A stretch of DNA of 25,561 bases from Euryarchaeota archaeon UBA182 (lineage in GTDB: Archaea > Thermoplasmatota > Poseidoniia > Poseidoniales > Thalassarchaeaceae): the NCBI GenBank assembly GCA_002495675.1, contig DAGH01000004.1, forward strand, positions 1-25,561, given 5' to 3'. Position 1 is the stretch's first letter. Each line of letters opens with the position of its first letter. The translations under genes and the position numbers were made by a program. The notes under the pieces were generated by a model. The model was not told the origin of the DNA. It was given only the letters and a program-made list of their open reading frames with translations, and did no database searches. This document shows, in pieces, positions 23,876-25,561 of this stretch.

Positions 23876-25440
23876 TTTAAGCTGAATAGATTAACAATTG
23901 AGTTACGATCGCACTCTGCGATCAGTGTTGATATCTTGGGACCTCTTTCCAGGCCTATCAGGGCCAGATATAACGCAGTGTAGCACTCCCTCCTTGATGC
24001 TGCACTTTCATCCATCGTCGCGACTATCGCCGATCCTATGCTGGGCACAGTCCATTCTGAATTCGCTAGTGATGTGGCCAAAGACCTCAGAAACTCAATC
24101 TGCAGACTCGACATCTTACCTAATACCTCCACCGGTACCTTTGTTGATATTTTTATCCTGTGTTCTTCTGGGAAATGATCACTTTCAATCCAATCCCTCA
24201 TCTTCTTCAGCCGGGTCCTAAGTGCTCCATCTGGTTCACCCTTGATATGTCCAGATCTTGATAAGGAGGACCATATTTCATTATCAGCAGAGCGTATTTG
24301 TGCGAGCATCGAAAGATGCCTGAAAGGTACTTGATTTTGCACCAGATCTCGTCCCATTTCGACCTGGCTCATCCTCAGAGCGCCCAATGCAGTCTCTGCA
24401 GCAACCTGCTTTCGACGAGGAGAGTCAGGATCTAATGTTGGTGGATTTGATACCAATCTTTCGTATTCATCCGCAATTTCAAATAGCATATTTCCAGTAT
24501 CGAAGTCAATATGCTTTGACATCTTTGTCCTCGCAACGAGGTATCGAACTATCTCAGGAGGAACAATTCCAAGAGTTTCGATGGGCCCAATTGTGTTGCC
24601 AGCCGAGCTTGACATCGGGCCACCGCCTTTAATTTGAATCCACTCGTAAACCATCTTAGCAGGGGGCTCGTAGCCGAGGATCCTGGAAATTGGGATTCCA
24701 GTATCGTAAGATCCGCCTGCTGCCCCATGATCCTTCCCAGCAGGCTCACATGTTATCTCGTGAAGGCCCCATCTGGCAGACCAGTCCACTCTCCATGGCA
24801 TCTTTCCTCGGGCTTCCCTGATGTCACTTTTCCCCGAGATACCATGTTTATCTATCCAGTGAACATACGGCTTTTCGTAGCCCATTACCTTAACTCCATC
24901 GAAACCTCCATCAGAGCCCAATGGATTGTATGGAAACCAATCCTCTTCGAGTTCTCTGCCTGATATCGATTCGATCACCTCCTTGATTTCAAGGCGTTTT
25001 GTGATAGCCTCGTGTATCCTACTCTCCATAGCTCCTGATGCATATACCTCATGATTCATGACAATCTCAGGTGAGACGCCTATGGCACGAAGGGCTTCGA
25101 GGAATGGCTTGAGGAAATAATCAGAGTAGCTGCCTAATGAAGAATCAGGCTTCCCTTGTCGGTTTGGGGCTGGTACAAACGCCAATGGGTGTCCAATGTA
25201 TTCGTTGTAATCTTCGTGAAGAAAGGAATACACCCTTCTGAGTGGATCCATACTATCGACGATGAACACATATCTGGATTCTAGGCCTATGTCTTGGCAT
25301 GCACGATGGATCATCTCTGCCGTTAGTATCTCTCTCAGATGACCTATGTGAAAACTACCTGAGGGCGTTATGCCAGACGCAATCGTTTGCTTGGACCCTC
25401 TTTGAGAGAGGATTTTTGCTGCATGGTCGGCCCAATGCAT
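23872..25440 (-). CDS. lysS: Lysyl-tRNA synthetase, class I (archaeal type)
   Basis: This enzyme charges tRNA-Lys and belongs to the class I LysRS found mainly in archaea; 522 aa, about the family norm. The HIGH motif is exact at 31-34 (in PSGSFHIGHLRE), and the KMSKS equivalent is MSSSAGN at 276-282. The stretch WSARWGLHEITCEPAGKDH is the conserved catalytic-domain segment of the class. The C-terminal third is the helical anticodon-binding region. ATG 25440 is chosen because TTG 25473 would overlap the upstream gene's end by 23 bases; the preceding stop is at 25451. It is the second gene of a minus-strand operon that continues beyond the window and is convergent with carB. Confidence 0.95.
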   Translation of the reverse strand: MHWADHAAKILSQRGSKQTIASGITPSGSFHIGHLREILTAEMIHRACQDIGLESRYVFIVDSMDPLRRVYSFLHEDYNEYIGHPLAFVPAPNRQGKPDSSLGSYSDYFLKPFLEALRAIGVSPEIVMNHEVYASGAMESRIHEAITKRLEIKEVIESISGRELEEDWFPYNPLGSDGGFDGVKVMGYEKPYVHWIDKHGISGKSDIREARGKMPWRVDWSARWGLHEITCEPAGKDHGAAGGSYDTGIPISRILGYEPPAKMVYEWIQIKGGGPMSSSAGNTIGPIETLGIVPPEIVRYLVARTKMSKHIDFDTGNMLFEIADEYERLVSNPPTLDPDSPRRKQVAAETALGALRMSQVEMGRDLVQNQVPFRHLSMLAQIRSADNEIWSSLSRSGHIKGEPDGALRTRLKKMRDWIESDHFPEEHRIKISTKVPVEVLGKMSSLQIEFLRSLATSLANSEWTVPSIGSAIVATMDESAASRRECYTALYLALIGLERGPKISTLIAECDRNSIVNLFSLN

Positions 25441-25450
25441 GTGCACACAC

Positions 25451-25561
25451 TCAGATTCTCGCTGCTCTGACAAGGGCCCTTAACGGCACACCATCAATTT
25501 CATCCATCCAGGTCTTGTTGACCAAAACTAGGCACAGAACTGCCTCTGCTCCTGCGTTGGT
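25451..25561 (-). CDS. 3' end of an unidentified gene (truncated by window edge)
   Basis: On the minus strand, the last 111 bases read as an open frame of 36 codons to a TGA at 25451-25453, entering from beyond the window. The peptide includes AVLCLVLVNKTWMDEIDG and ends in VRAARI. It looks coding (normal hydrophobic and charged mix, no internal stop) and lies 10 bases before the lysS ATG on the same strand, so the two are probably co-transcribed. I cannot name the family from this fragment. Confidence 0.5.
   Translation of the reverse strand, partial: TNAGAEAVLCLVLVNKTWMDEIDGVPLRALVRAARI

Noticed and set aside
1..25561. Defence island, CRISPR, toxin-antitoxin, prophage or insertion sequence
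   Set aside because: No direct-repeat array, transposase, integrase, nuclease or toxin-like gene was recognised; nearly all sequence is accounted for by housekeeping, transport and membrane genes.

Overview
The window looks like chromosomal DNA from an uncultivated planktonic euryarchaeon, most likely near Marine Group II/III (Poseidoniales, Thermoplasmata). The archaeal signs are the 3' third of an archaeal-type 16S rRNA gene, an archaeal Trm56 tRNA methyltransferase, a class I lysyl-tRNA synthetase, and TATA-like boxes placed about 25-28 nt upstream of several start codons, as expected for leaderless archaeal mRNAs. The 16S gene is not followed by 23S, 5S or a tRNA, which fits the unlinked rRNA genes of Thermoplasmata. 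The lineage call is an inference; no database search was possible.

Layout: (1) 1-634, 16S 3' end and a hairpin/T-run terminator. (2) 734-6169, a complete general L-amino-acid ABC transporter cassette (lipoprotein binding protein, two enlarged permeases, ATPase) like bacterial aapJQMP, with a stem-loop between the binding protein and the permeases. (3) 6191-7075 (minus), an NAD kinase with features recalling the NADK2 branch. (4) 7164-10045, a lipoprotein of unknown function and an ABC half-exporter. (5) 10076-13360, a PaaI-like hotdog thioesterase, two small membrane proteins, a YqiJ/NfeD-like membrane protein and a flotillin-like SPFH protein. (6) 13377-15908, a YeiH-family permease, a thiolase and a small DUF2061 membrane protein. 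(7) 15905-17919 (minus), dihydropteroate synthase (folP) coupled to a TraB-family membrane protein. (8) 17973-19172, divergent from folP: an unknown multi-pass membrane protein and Trm56. (9) 19206-23875, carA-carB. (10) 23872-25561 (minus), lysS preceded by the 3' end of an unidentified gene cut by the window edge.

The genome is very compact. Within operons, genes overlap by 1-4 bases (ATGA, TAATG, TGATG), and two convergent pairs share overlapping stop codons. Genes that begin transcription units tend to have a TATA-like box at leaderless distance, while some internal genes have Shine-Dalgarno-like sequences matching the 16S tail. No gene-free stretch exceeds about 180 bases. I saw no tRNA, CRISPR array, insertion sequence or prophage.

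The theme is heterotrophy on dissolved organic matter (amino-acid uptake, a thiolase), membrane organisation (flotillin/NfeD-like cluster, exporter), and housekeeping (pyrimidine/arginine precursor, folate, NADP, tRNA charging and modification). I found no convincing new multi-gene system. The best leads are the aap-type cassette with its internal stem-loop and expanded permeases, the flotillin neighbourhood, and the possible shared divergent promoter at 17920-17972.
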